From the NCBI GenBank assembly GCA_024398435.1, contig JAKSJD010000002.1, positions 124,001 through 188,000 of the forward strand: DNA of 64,000 nucleotides, written 5' to 3'. This DNA comes from Bacteroidaceae bacterium. GTDB lineage: Bacteria > Bacteroidota > Bacteroidia > Bacteroidales > Bacteroidaceae. The notes beneath the pieces are model-generated. The model was given only the letters and a program-made list of their open reading frames with translations, made no database searches and was not told the DNA's origin. Positions 44,293 through 53,275 of this stretch are shown piece after piece (within the stretch, counting starts at the first letter, position 1; every line of letters begins with the position of its first letter). A program made the translations under genes and the position numbers.

Positions 44293-47217
44293 ATGAGAAC
44301 CAACAAACGTTTTCTCTTTTTGGCTCTGGCTTTAGTCATTGCAACTGGTGCATCAGCTTTGCCTCGCAGAGCTTCAATCACAGTAAAGGCATCTGCTCGC
44401 TATCAGCATATCGATGGCTTTGGCGGTACAGGAATGAATGGCCAATGGTCTGACAATTACACTGAAGCTAAGGTAAAGGCTCTTTGGGGCACCGACGATG
44501 CCTCTGTAGGTCTTAATATCATGCGTGTCAGAATCAATCCAAACGAAGGCAACTGGGGCGAATATGGCAATGCTATCCGTTGGGCAAGGAAGTACAATCC
44601 TAATGTCACTGTTTTTGCCACTCCTTGGACTCCTCCAAAGAAATGGAAGACAAGCAAGTCGGAGAAGTATCAGAACGAATTCGGCACATGGGTATGGCCA
44701 CTTGTTGAGCATTCGTGGGGCGGTGAAGGTTCCAATGGTGGTACGTTCAATGATGCCTATACAGAGCAATATGCCGACTTCTTCGAGCGCTATCGCAAGA
44801 CCATGGAGTCGAAGGGTTGTCCTATCGATATGATTTCCATTCAGAACGAAAGCGACTACACTCCAACAGCCACCGACAATGGTGTGGAGCATGCAAGTTA
44901 TGAGAGTTGCATTTTCTCGCCAAAGCAGATGGCAGCCATCCTGAAGGCTACAAGAGAACATGTTGACAAGAAATGTATGGTGATGGGTCCTGAATGTTTC
45001 GGATGGGGTCAGCACAGCTACAACAACCTCCTCGTGACAATGCCTGATGCGGTGAACAGTATCGACATTTGGGGCAACCACATCTATGGTATCAACGATT
45101 GGAGCTACATCAACACCATCACGAAGAAGACAGGCAAGCACATGTGGATGACTGAGTTTGCTCTCGACAACTACAAAGGCACATGGGAAGAGGAATACAA
45201 TATGATCGACAACCTTGAGCAGTGTCTGAAGAATGGTTTCTCAGCATACGTATATTATAATATGTTGGCCGACTTCTTCGGAAAGGGTCTCAGTGGTGCT
45301 GAGAACGAAAATTCTTCCACACTCTATAAGCGTGCCTACATTTTCAGTCATTATGCAAAGTGTGCCACAGGCAAGGACCGAATCGGCATGACTATCAGTG
45401 ACACTAATTCCACTCCAGTCACAGGTATGGCATTTGCTTCGGCCAATGGAGACACCGTCAGTGTGTTCATCCTCAATAGAAGTAAATATGAATATAATAT
45501 CACGCTTACATTGCCAGACACAATGGCAGCAGTGAAGGAAATCGTAACAGGAGCTTCGGTCAATAGAGTTACACGCGATGTTACCGACCTCTATGGAGGT
45601 ATGCGCCGCCCTCAAGTGCATCTCTATCCTGAAATGCTTTATACGTTTGAGTTCTACAAGAACGAACCAACAGAGGTAGTAGATGCTACGAGCAAGAAGA
45701 CTGGTACCAATGTCAACCCAATCAATCCACTTTGGTTCTGTGGCGACCCTACATCAATGGAATACAATGGCAGAATGTATGTCTATGGCACACTCGACCA
45801 GCAGCAGTTCGACTATTCAGGAGGTGTGGCAGCCAACGACTACAGCCAAATCAGCCAGTTTGTCATGATGTCGAGCAACGATATGGTCAATTGGACTCAC
45901 CACGGAATTATCGACGTGAAGGCCATTGCTCCTTGGATTACAAGTTCAAGAGCTCCGTCTGTTGCTGTTCGTCACAATGAAGCCACAGGCAAGGACGAGT
46001 TCTACCTCTATTTTGCTAATTCAACAAAGGGAATCGGTGTACTCAAGGCCGATAGTCCTTTAGGTCCTTGGACCGACCCACTCGGTGCTGCTCTTATTGA
46101 TAAGAACACAGAAGGATTGGGCACTATCACAAGCATCACCGACCCAGGAGTGGCAGTCGACAGCATGGGTGTTGCATGGCTTGCCTTTGGTGGTGGAAAA
46201 CCAGTAAGCGGAGCTTCTGCAGAGTATCCTGGCAATGCACGATTCGTACAGTTGGGAACCGATTTCGTTAGCCTTGCAAGTGACATTACCAAGATTGAGG
46301 CACCTTATCATCTCGATGCCAACGAACTCAACTATATGGATGGCAAGTTCGTGTATAGTTATTGCCAGAATTCAAGTGCCAAGACCGATGCAAGTGGCAT
46401 GAGATACATGGTTTCAGAGGATAATGGAGCCACATGGGCCAACAAGATTGTATTCTTCAAGGCTCTCAGCTCATACGGCTATCCTGCAAGTAACAATCAT
46501 ACTCACATGCAGAAGTTCGGTACTTCATGGTATGTACTCTATAATACTCAATGGCTTGAAAATCAGTTGGGCTACAATGGTGGCTATCGTGGAATTGCCA
46601 TCAACAAGAGCATTGTTTCCGAATCGTCAGGTCGATTCTCATCTGTCACAGCATCCAACACAGGTCCTGGTCAGGTTACAGCCAATCGCCCAAGTGCTTT
46701 CGATGGGATGAAGGCCAATACGTTTGCCAATGCAGCCGGAATGAAGCTCACAGCCGAAGGTGAAGTCTTTGCAAAGAATGGTGGATGGACAATGGTTCGC
46801 GGTGTTGCATTCGGTACAGATGGAGCCGATGCCGTTAATGTCAATATGGAAGGCGAAGGCATTGTGGATGTATATATTGATGCCATTTCAGAAGATAAAC
46901 TGGTTGCATCGGTTGAGTTCTCTCCTGAGAGCAATGCATCTGCCGAATTTGATTCGTTCATCACTGGCAACCATCATGTATTCTTCAAGTTCCGCAATTG
47001 CAAGGACGCCAAGTTCAAGGGTTGGCAGTTTACCAATTCAACTGGCATTCAGCACATCTTCAATGATGTAAGCAATGGCGAAACCCTCAGTCGCCTGAAG
47101 CAAGGAGTGTACACAATCAGTGGACAGCGCATAGCTGATGGAAAGTGGCGTTTTGCCAACGGTCAGCTCCAGCCAGGCATCTACGTGATTGATGGTCAGA
47201 AGGTATTCGTGAAGTAA
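44293..47217 (+). CDS. Secreted GH30-GH43 fusion enzyme with type IX sorting tail
   Basis: The 974-residue precursor has a signal peptide (to about residue 22). Residues about 28-455 are a GH30 clan-A glycosidase: HIDGFGGTGMNG, acid/base Glu186 (SIQNESDY), nucleophile Glu288 (MTEFALDN), and a C-terminal beta sandwich. Residues about 470-800 are a five-bladed GH43-type propeller with the Asp of LWFCGDPTSMEYNG and the acid of ELNYMDGKFVYSY. A CBM-like jelly roll with GGWTMVRGVAFG follows, then the tail GVYTISGQR...GIYVIDGQKVFVK of type IX substrates. The pairing points to arabinoxylan or glucuronoxylan breakdown; exact specificity is inferred. Confidence 0.9.
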   Translation: MRTNKRFLFLALALVIATGASALPRRASITVKASARYQHIDGFGGTGMNGQWSDNYTEAKVKALWGTDDASVGLNIMRVRINPNEGNWGEYGNAIRWARKYNPNVTVFATPWTPPKKWKTSKSEKYQNEFGTWVWPLVEHSWGGEGSNGGTFNDAYTEQYADFFERYRKTMESKGCPIDMISIQNESDYTPTATDNGVEHASYESCIFSPKQMAAILKATREHVDKKCMVMGPECFGWGQHSYNNLLVTMPDAVNSIDIWGNHIYGINDWSYINTITKKTGKHMWMTEFALDNYKGTWEEEYNMIDNLEQCLKNGFSAYVYYNMLADFFGKGLSGAENENSSTLYKRAYIFSHYAKCATGKDRIGMTISDTNSTPVTGMAFASANGDTVSVFILNRSKYEYNITLTLPDTMAAVKEIVTGASVNRVTRDVTDLYGGMRRPQVHLYPEMLYTFEFYKNEPTEVVDATSKKTGTNVNPINPLWFCGDPTSMEYNGRMYVYGTLDQQQFDYSGGVAANDYSQISQFVMMSSNDMVNWTHHGIIDVKAIAPWITSSRAPSVAVRHNEATGKDEFYLYFANSTKGIGVLKADSPLGPWTDPLGAALIDKNTEGLGTITSITDPGVAVDSMGVAWLAFGGGKPVSGASAEYPGNARFVQLGTDFVSLASDITKIEAPYHLDANELNYMDGKFVYSYCQNSSAKTDASGMRYMVSEDNGATWANKIVFFKALSSYGYPASNNHTHMQKFGTSWYVLYNTQWLENQLGYNGGYRGIAINKSIVSESSGRFSSVTASNTGPGQVTANRPSAFDGMKANTFANAAGMKLTAEGEVFAKNGGWTMVRGVAFGTDGADAVNVNMEGEGIVDVYIDAISEDKLVASVEFSPESNASAEFDSFITGNHHVFFKFRNCKDAKFKGWQFTNSTGIQHIFNDVSNGETLSRLKQGVYTISGQRIADGKWRFANGQLQPGIYVIDGQKVFVK

Positions 47218-48113
47218 TGGACAAGCGGCTCAATCAGATACAGAATGTCACCCTTTGGGGTGCGCTATGCAATGTGCTATTGACCATTTTCAAGTTTATT
47301 GCGGGAATGGTCAGTGGCAGTGCAGCCATGGTAGCCGATGCCGTTCATTCACTTTCCGATTTGATAAGCGATGCTGTGGTACTTGTTTTTTCCCGACTTT
47401 CAGCCAAGGAAAGCGACCGCAAGCACGATTATGGTCATGGGCGCTATGAGACGATAGGCACACTTTGCGTCAGTGTGATTCTGTTGTATGTGGCGGGCGA
47501 GATGTTGGTTCATGCCGTCAAGCAGATAATATCCGTTTACCATGGTGAGACGCTTCAGGTTCCGGGATTGTTGGCATTGTGGGCAGCCCTTGTTTCCATT
47601 GCCATGAAGGAATGGCTTTATCAATGGACAGCTCGTGTGGGCAAGCGCATCAACAGTCCTGTCATGATAGCCAATGCATGGCACCACCGAACGGATGCAA
47701 TATCTTCAGTGGCTTCTGCCCTTGGCATAGGAGGTGCTTATTTGCTGGGTGGTCAATGGGTGGTGCTCGACCCCCTTGTAGGCGGACTTATCAGTATCTT
47801 TATTTTCGTGATAGGTGTAAAGATGATTCTTTCGGCCTTTAAGGAGTTGACGGATACTTCATTGTCTGACGAGGAGGAGCATCATATACAATCGATAATG
47901 TGTAGTGTGGAGGGTGTGCGCAATGTGCATCATATTCAGACTCGCAGGATGGGCCACTATTTCGTTATAGATGCTCATATAGTGGTTGATTCCTCGCTTA
48001 CAGTTGCTGAGGCTCATGATATTACCGACAATGTCGAATCGGCTCTCCACGTTGAGTATGGCAACGAGACCCATATTTCTCTTCATGTCGAGCCGCTCGA
48101 GTGTGCCGAGTAA
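47217..48113 (+). CDS. Cation diffusion facilitator family transporter
   Basis: The 298-residue membrane protein has six helices and the CDF metal-site residues DAVHSLSDLISDAVV (helix 2) and WHHRTDAISSVASALG (helix 5), with a cytoplasmic C-terminal domain (HHIQTRRMGHYFVIDAHIVVD). It exports Zn2+, Fe2+ or similar divalent ions against protons. The start codon shares one base with the stop of the glycosidase gene, which suggests translational coupling despite unrelated roles. Confidence 0.93.
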   Translation: MDKRLNQIQNVTLWGALCNVLLTIFKFIAGMVSGSAAMVADAVHSLSDLISDAVVLVFSRLSAKESDRKHDYGHGRYETIGTLCVSVILLYVAGEMLVHAVKQIISVYHGETLQVPGLLALWAALVSIAMKEWLYQWTARVGKRINSPVMIANAWHHRTDAISSVASALGIGGAYLLGGQWVVLDPLVGGLISIFIFVIGVKMILSAFKELTDTSLSDEEEHHIQSIMCSVEGVRNVHHIQTRRMGHYFVIDAHIVVDSSLTVAEAHDITDNVESALHVEYGNETHISLHVEPLECAE

Positions 48114-48135
48114 AGGGCATTGTTTAAGTCATAAA

Positions 48136-48170
48136 AAAAATCCTCTCACCAATGCGGTGGGAGGATTTTT
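48136..48170. terminator. Bidirectional terminator between the CDF and FKBP genes
   Basis: The 14-15 bp arms AAAATCCTCTCACC and GGTGGGAGGATTTTT with A- and T-runs outside lie between converging genes. Confidence 0.85.
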
Positions 48171-48186
48171 ATATCTTGCTGGGTTC

Positions 48187-48816
48187 CTAGTGCCAACTTG
48201 TATCCGTGTCGATTTTCAGTCGGTAGATTCGTGCCAACTGAACATCGAAGATGAGAGTCGAATATGCAGGGATGTTGGTTGTTGGAATCTTTTCCGAACC
48301 GTAGCCCAAATAATAAGGAATGTAAACCATCCAACGGTCACCTTCGTGCATGTGCATGAGGGCAGTGGCGAAACCTATGATGTTCTGGTTGACGCCCAAC
48401 AAGGCAGGCACGTCAGTGCGCTCATTCAGAGTGCTGGTGCTGTAGCTCTTGTCGAAGTTGAAGCCGAGAGGGTGTTCGCTTGTAGGGATGAGTCGGCCAC
48501 TGTAGTGGACTCTGACAGAATCGTTGTAGAGAGGCGAATATGTTCCCTCTCCCTTCTTCAGTTGCTTGGCATATACGAAGAAGTTTGGCTGATTCACGTA
48601 GAGGTTTGTAGAGTCGCCCAGTGTGAACGACTTGAGGATAATCCACGAGCCGTCGGCATTGGCTTTGGCCACTCGCGCAATCGAATCGATATAGTTCTGG
48701 TTGCGGCTGTGCCAGTTGTCGTATTCATCCACTACATCCGATTCCTTGCACGATATTTGCATCATCATTGTGACGATGAGCAAGGCGATGGTGGCTAAGT
48801 TGAATGTTCTTTTCAT
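48187..48816 (-). CDS. FKBP-type peptidyl-prolyl isomerase lipoprotein
   Basis: The protein is 209 residues with the start at 48816 (MKRTFNLATIALLIVTMMMQISC), giving a lipoprotein signal with Cys at residue 23. The longer reading from 48966 runs through the end of glyS. The C-terminal FKBP domain shows VRVHYSGRLIPTSEHP, FALMHMHEGDRWMVYIPYYLGYG and IPAYSTLIFDVQL. It probably helps fold exported proteins as an outer-membrane-anchored isomerase. Its start codon overlaps the glyS stop as ATGA, so it is translationally coupled to glyS. Confidence 0.9.
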   Translation of the reverse strand: MKRTFNLATIALLIVTMMMQISCKESDVVDEYDNWHSRNQNYIDSIARVAKANADGSWIILKSFTLGDSTNLYVNQPNFFVYAKQLKKGEGTYSPLYNDSVRVHYSGRLIPTSEHPLGFNFDKSYSTSTLNERTDVPALLGVNQNIIGFATALMHMHEGDRWMVYIPYYLGYGSEKIPTTNIPAYSTLIFDVQLARIYRLKIDTDTSWH

Positions 48817-50354
48817 TTGAGGTTTTTGAGTAAGCTTGTGATAGTTACCTTGTCTTCGATAATCTGACGGAGGTCGGCTATTTTGACGCGTTCCTGTTCC
48901 ATTGTGTCGCGGAAGCGGATTGTAGCAGTGCCATCCTCGAGCGACTGGTGGTCGATAGTGACGCAATAAGGAGTACCGATGGCATCCTGGCGGCGGTAGC
49001 GCTTGCCGATAGAGTCCTTCTCGTCGTATTGGCAGTTGAAGTGGAACTTGAGGTCGTCGATGATTTCGCGAGCCTTTTCAGGCAGACCGTCCTTCTTTGT
49101 GAGAGGCATTACAGCCAGTTTGATAGGAGCGAGGGCAGCAGGGAGGCGGAGCACAACGCGTGTTTCTCCGTCAGGGAGTTGCTCTTCCTGATAGCTGTGG
49201 CACATGATGCTGAGGAACATGCGGTCAACGCCGATACTTGTCTCAATCACGTATGGAGTGTAGCTCTCGTTCATTTCTGGGTCGAAGTACTTGATGCTCT
49301 TGCCCGAGAACTTCTCGTGCTGAGAGAGGTCGAAGTTTGTACGGCTGTGGATACCTTCCACTTCCTTGAATCCGAATGGCATCTTGAATTCGATGTCAGT
49401 AGCTGCATTGGCATAGTGAGCCAATTTCTCATGATCGTGGAAGCGATAGTTCTCTGCACCGAATCCGAGGTTCTGATGCCAAGCCATACGAGTTTGCTTC
49501 CATTTAGCAAACCAGTCGAGTTCAGTTCCAGGCTTGATGAAGAATTGCATCTCCATCTGCTCGAATTCTCTCATGCGGAAGATGAACTGACGAGCCACGA
49601 TTTCGTTGCGGAAAGCCTTACCAATCTGAGCGATACCGAATGGAATCTTCATGCGTCCGGTCTTCTGCACGTTGAGGTAGTTCACGAAGATACCCTGAGC
49701 AGTTTCTGGGCGGAGGTAGATAGTGCTTGCACCGTCGGCAGTGCTACCCATCTCAGTCTTGAACATGAGGTTGAACTGGCGAACTTCAGTCCAGTTGCGA
49801 GTACCGCTGATAGGGCATACGATACCTTCGTCGAGGATAATCTGGCGGAGACCGTCGAGGTCCATTGCGTTCATGGCAACGCTGTAGCGCTCGTGAAGGG
49901 CATCGCGCTTAGCCTGTTCCTCCAGGACGCGAGGACTTGTCTCTCTGTATTTCTGTTCGTCGAAGCTGTCGCCAAAGCGCTTCTTAGCCTTAGCCACTTC
50001 CTTCTCAATCTTATCCTCATATTTTGCAATCTGTTCCTCGATCAATACATCGGCACGGTAGCGCTTCTTAGAGTCGCGGTTGTCGATCAGAGGGTCGTTG
50101 AAAGCGTCAACGTGTCCGCTGGCCTTCCAGATAGTAGGGTGCATAAAGATGCAAGAGTCGATACCCACGATGTTTTCGTGCATCAACACCATCGACTGCC
50201 ACCAATATTGCTTGATGTTGTTCTTGAGTTCAACGCCATTCTGTCCGTAGTCGTAAACTGCTCCAAGTCCGTCGTAGATATCACTTGAAGGGAACACGAA
50301 GCCATATTCTTTGCAGTGGCTTACTACTTTCTTAAAAACATCTTCCTGTGCCAT
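48813..50354 (-). CDS. glyS: Glycyl-tRNA synthetase (single-subunit, dimeric type)
   Basis: The 513-residue class II synthetase is of the eukaryote-like alpha2 form. Motifs are YGFVFPSSDIYDGLGAVYDYGQNG near the start, RPETAQGIFVNYLNV with FGIAQIGKAFRNEI (motif 2), and SIGVDRMFLSIMCHSY (motif 3). The C-terminal anticodon-binding domain has KLAVMPLTKKDG. Length and start are normal. It is followed by the coupled FKBP gene. Confidence 0.97.
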   Translation of the reverse strand: MAQEDVFKKVVSHCKEYGFVFPSSDIYDGLGAVYDYGQNGVELKNNIKQYWWQSMVLMHENIVGIDSCIFMHPTIWKASGHVDAFNDPLIDNRDSKKRYRADVLIEEQIAKYEDKIEKEVAKAKKRFGDSFDEQKYRETSPRVLEEQAKRDALHERYSVAMNAMDLDGLRQIILDEGIVCPISGTRNWTEVRQFNLMFKTEMGSTADGASTIYLRPETAQGIFVNYLNVQKTGRMKIPFGIAQIGKAFRNEIVARQFIFRMREFEQMEMQFFIKPGTELDWFAKWKQTRMAWHQNLGFGAENYRFHDHEKLAHYANAATDIEFKMPFGFKEVEGIHSRTNFDLSQHEKFSGKSIKYFDPEMNESYTPYVIETSIGVDRMFLSIMCHSYQEEQLPDGETRVVLRLPAALAPIKLAVMPLTKKDGLPEKAREIIDDLKFHFNCQYDEKDSIGKRYRRQDAIGTPYCVTIDHQSLEDGTATIRFRDTMEQERVKIADLRQIIEDKVTITSLLKNLK

Positions 50355-50407
50355 TTTCTTTCTGTCTTTTTATTTATGCTAATACATTATTTTTTATATT
50401 TGGGTGA

Positions 50408-50438
50408 CAAAGATAGTGCAATTCGGGCGAAGTACAAA
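50408..50438 (-). promoter_or_regulatory. Bacteroidetes-type promoter for glyS-FKBP
   Basis: On the minus strand TTTG (50435-50438), a 19-bp spacer and TATCTTTG (50408-50415) match the consensus, about 53 bp before the start codon. Confidence 0.78.
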
Positions 50439-50492
50439 GAAAAAATCAAAAAAGATGCTTTGAAGTGGCGATTTATACATAGGATATGATTG

Positions 50493-50590
50493 AATTGTAC
50501 ATTGTCCATTGTACATTGTCCATTATTTGGTGCAGGATGCAGGATTTTTTTATCATTTTTCATTCTCCATTATCCATTATCCATTATTTT
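50493..50590. repeat. Heptamer repeats TTGTACA/TTGTCCA and TTATCCA
   Basis: 50493-50530 holds TTGTACA, TTGTCCA, TTGTACA, TTGTCCA. 50563-50588 holds TTCTCCA, TTATCCA, TTATCCA. Between them is a GTGCAGGATGCAGGAT word shared with 9555 and 28190. The WbqC promoter box TACCTTTG (50594-50601) follows directly. Confidence 0.75.
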
Positions 50591-50623
50591 CACTACCTTT
50601 GTAATCAAATTCGCAGCAATCAA

Positions 50624-51154
50624 ATGACGACATCATACCTACCCCCAATCAGTTGGTGGCACCAATGGATAGCCGAAGGAATGCCCCCATTCGCCGACGA
50701 TGCAATCTATCGCAAGCGCGGCGGAATGAACCATTGCACGATCGATTCCCCCAACGGCCCGTTGACACTTACGATTCCCATCGAAAAGCCAGCCACACCG
50801 CATATTCAGGTAAGTGAAGTCCGATTGAGCGAGCACGGCGATTGGCGCCATAAACATTGGCACGCCTTGCAATCCACCTACTACAACAGTCCCTACTTCG
50901 AGTACTATCAAGATCAGTTTCTCCCCATCTACGAAGGCCATCAAGAGCGCCTCTTCGAGTTCAATGCCCAGCTCATCCAGACGGTCAGCCATCTCATGGG
51001 CCTCGATGCGATAGAGCCCCAACGCCTGAAGCAGATGCAATCCCCTAGGTCGACGTATTATCAAGTCTTTGCCCACAAACACGGATTCGTGCCCAATCTC
51101 AGCATCATCGACCTCCTGATGAACATGGGGCCCGAAAGTCTGTTGTATATTTGA
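50624..51154 (+). CDS. WbqC-like family protein
   Basis: The protein is 176 residues with the start at 50624 (MTTSYLPPISWW). An upstream in-frame start at 50486 would translate heptamer repeats and lies before the TACCTTTG promoter box, so it is rejected. Family features are the early YLPPISWW, KRGGMNHCTI, LTIPIEK, the HWHALQSTYYNSPYFEYY core and FEFNAQLIQTVSHLMGL. WbqC-like proteins are linked to O-antigen or surface glycan synthesis, but the activity is not firmly known. Confidence 0.88.
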   Translation: MTTSYLPPISWWHQWIAEGMPPFADDAIYRKRGGMNHCTIDSPNGPLTLTIPIEKPATPHIQVSEVRLSEHGDWRHKHWHALQSTYYNSPYFEYYQDQFLPIYEGHQERLFEFNAQLIQTVSHLMGLDAIEPQRLKQMQSPRSTYYQVFAHKHGFVPNLSIIDLLMNMGPESLLYI

Positions 51155-51250
51155 TTGGTGGCAGACACTCATGGTGCTGCCTCCAGTTCAAAGTTCAAGG
51201 TGTTTTTTCTACAAACCAACATTAGGAAAGTCAAAAAAATACTGATTTGC

Positions 51251-51373
51251 TTGCTCAATTCAAATAAGATTACTACTTTTGCAAACTGATAATACGAAAT
51301 ATTAGGATTATGAGTTCGCAAATTAATGGAAATCCATTCAACTTTTTCTAGGGTAGTACAACTACCATTTTTT
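51251..51373 (+). ncRNA. Candidate short transcript (promoter, 13-codon ORF, terminator)
   Basis: TTG (51251-51253), a 20-bp spacer and TACTTTTG (51274-51281) form a fair promoter. A 13-codon reading frame begins at 51310 (MSSQINGNPFNFF), and GGTAGT-ACA-ACTACC (51353-51367) followed by a T-run would end a transcript of about 85 bases. It stops just before the left terminal repeat of element B, so it could be a small RNA, a leader peptide or the stub of a gene cut by the element. The rest of the 51155-51485 gap is repeat words and the terminal repeat. Confidence 0.35.
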
Positions 51374-51375
51374 AT

Positions 51376-51487
51376 AAAACCTATCACCCTGTCACTTTTG
51401 CTTGTAACTCATTGTAGGTTAGGTGGTTAAAGAGTGACAGGTTAGGGCTGAACCTGTCACTAACCTATCACCACCCTGTCACTTTTT
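51376..51487. repeat. Left terminal inverted repeat of element B
   Basis: It starts AAAACCTATCACC at the outside and holds CCTGTCAC or CCTATCAC words at about 51380, 51389, 51453, 51465 and 51475, with an inverted GTGACAGG at 51434. Confidence 0.88.
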
Positions 51488-52688
51488 ATGACCTTTTTCC
51501 CTTTGGAACAATGTAGTAAACACTTCCATAGTTCCTGTGCTTGTGCTCGTAATTCTGTGACTTCAGAAGCAATCCGAGTTTCGTGCTTGTACTGTCATTT
51601 ATCTTCACAGTCGGAAACTCGTTTGCCAAATATCGAAGAATTTCCATTGCCGTAATCGGTACAGTGATTTCCCCTTCCTTTGGGTGGCGGAAACAAGCAT
51701 CCACCATACTTTCAAGGTTCATCACTCGCTGGAAATCCTGATTCAGTTCCTCAATTCGCTTCGTCTCCTCATTCGTGAACCAATACCTCATTCCCAATTC
51801 CTTCACCTCATACACCACCTGAGCATACAATTGCTCATAATCAATCGGAGTGTCATTGTCAATCAGTTCTCCATCAGGAATTCGGATGCACAGGTATCGG
51901 CGGCTTCCCGTTGGGTCAGCCAATGGATGAAGGTTATTCGTTGTGCTTACGAAGGATGCGAACCTTCTCCTGCATTTCTGTGCCCTTCCATAGATAGGGC
52001 GGCCATTCACCTGCACCTTCGAGAGTGCCTGCTTCAGTTCTGCATGCTGACCCGTCTTAATCTGGTCGAGTTCGTCGAGGTTCACGAGCATATTGTTCGT
52101 CAGAGCCATCTCCTTATCATTCTTGTTGCCAAGATTTAGATGGTCAAGATAGTAGACGCGAAGATGAGGCGGGAGGAGGCAATGGCAGAACGTACTCTTT
52201 CCACACCCCTGAGGCCCGATGAGCGTGATCACACACTCGTTTCCGTGTATAGTGTCCAAACCAAGCCAATGGGCAACACCCGAACGAAGCCAAGTGGCAG
52301 CAAACCCATGTTGTTCGGTGGTCATTCCCGGAATCCTTCCGAAGAGCATACCAATATGGTTTCGCCCATCCCACTTTGGGAGATTGCCCAGATACTCACC
52401 GGCAGGATTGAACTGCTTGGTCTCCTCCGAGTAGATGAACTCGTCGAGATTCTGCGAAAGGCTGTCCACCTCGATGCCCGCCATCTTGATTCGGCGGAGG
52501 ATAGAGTTGCGAGCCTCCTTAGTCAGAGGACGGAAAGCCGACTCACTGCCATCATTGTTGATTTCCCTGATTTCATACGTATCAGAAAGGATGTTCCTCC
52601 TGAATTCGTAGTTCTGGCTGAGGAATTCCCCCAGCATAGCCAGCTGACACTGTTGGTCAGTCATGGCAAAAGTTACATTGTCATGCAT
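51486..52688 (-). CDS. VapE-family (virulence-associated E) P-loop helicase-like protein
   Basis: The 400-residue protein has the VapE/SF3-type ATPase core. Walker A is GPQGCGKSTFCHCLL near residue 165, Walker B is NMLVNLDELDQI, and a third motif is RFASFVSTTNNLHPL with the arginine-finger-like DPTGSRRYLCIRI. N-terminal residues 1-110 include GKLPKWDGRNHI-type text of the family (YLGNLPKWDGRN), but no primase motifs are visible, unlike phage/SaPI-type primase-VapE fusions. Proteins of this group start replication of phages, plasmids and islands. It is the only gene of element B. Confidence 0.85.
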   Translation of the reverse strand: MHDNVTFAMTDQQCQLAMLGEFLSQNYEFRRNILSDTYEIREINNDGSESAFRPLTKEARNSILRRIKMAGIEVDSLSQNLDEFIYSEETKQFNPAGEYLGNLPKWDGRNHIGMLFGRIPGMTTEQHGFAATWLRSGVAHWLGLDTIHGNECVITLIGPQGCGKSTFCHCLLPPHLRVYYLDHLNLGNKNDKEMALTNNMLVNLDELDQIKTGQHAELKQALSKVQVNGRPIYGRAQKCRRRFASFVSTTNNLHPLADPTGSRRYLCIRIPDGELIDNDTPIDYEQLYAQVVYEVKELGMRYWFTNEETKRIEELNQDFQRVMNLESMVDACFRHPKEGEITVPITAMEILRYLANEFPTVKINDSTSTKLGLLLKSQNYEHKHRNYGSVYYIVPKGKRS

Positions 52689-52920
52689 TGTAAAAATAAA
52701 ATTTTAAGAATTAAAAAAAAGTGTCTTTCATTCTTTTTTTTACTCAATGCAGAGACGACGCAGTAGTTTCACATCTCACGCAAAGTGGCAGAGGGGAAAA
52801 GAGACTCACGCCTTGTGAGCTAACCATTAACCCATACCATCATCGTTATCGATTAAGCTGTTTTTTACAGTAGCGAGTGCAGAGATTTTTGACTCATACA
52901 GTGCACCTGTATTTTGACTG

Positions 52921-52952
52921 CAAAGATACAACAAAATCGGCCGATTTCCAAA
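52921..52952 (-). promoter_or_regulatory. Bacteroidetes-type promoter for the VapE-like gene
   Basis: On the minus strand TTTG (52949-52952), a 20-bp spacer and TATCTTTG (52921-52928) match the consensus. The start codon is about 230 bp away, so the mRNA leader would be long and may be regulatory. Confidence 0.7.
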
Positions 52953-53157
52953 TATTTTAACAACTATTTTCATGCCTGTCCGAAAATATTTTCATAAAAC
53001 TTAAAATACCAAAGTCAACTGCTTAATATACAGATGTTTACGTTGTTGCTTAAACTTGATATTCAGCGAAGCTTTCTAACCATTTGACCCTCATCCATTT
53101 ACCTTGATTTTGCTCAAAAAACTGTAAAGTCGGGATTGCAATGGAAGAGAGAAAAAG

Positions 53158-53262
53158 CCCCCTTCCTGTCAATGGTCTTTACACCCCCTTCGATTCCCCC
53201 GTTCTCGGGGGACAGAACCCCCAGAAGGGGAAAGATAGTTCAAAAGCTCATAGAGTTATAAG
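53158..53262. repeat. G/C-rich dispersed palindromic repeat plus GTTCAAAAG phrase
   Basis: Runs such as CCCCCGTTCTCGGGGGAC and CCCCCAGAAGGGGAAAGAT alternate with spacer. The complement of 9616-9652 carries the same AAGCCCCC...CCTGTC...CCCCAGAAGGGG order. A GTTCAAAAGCTCATAGAG phrase follows at 53238. Confidence 0.65.
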
Positions 53263-53275
53263 ATGAGGGGAGCAG

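Noticed and set aside
48948-50288. 446-codon plus-strand reading frame over glyS
   Set aside because: It is the mirror of glyS, has no recognisable motif and no promoter.
51169-51387. 72-codon minus-strand frame starting inside the element B terminal repeat
   Set aside because: It starts in the repeat, has no homology I can see, and runs against the candidate short transcript.
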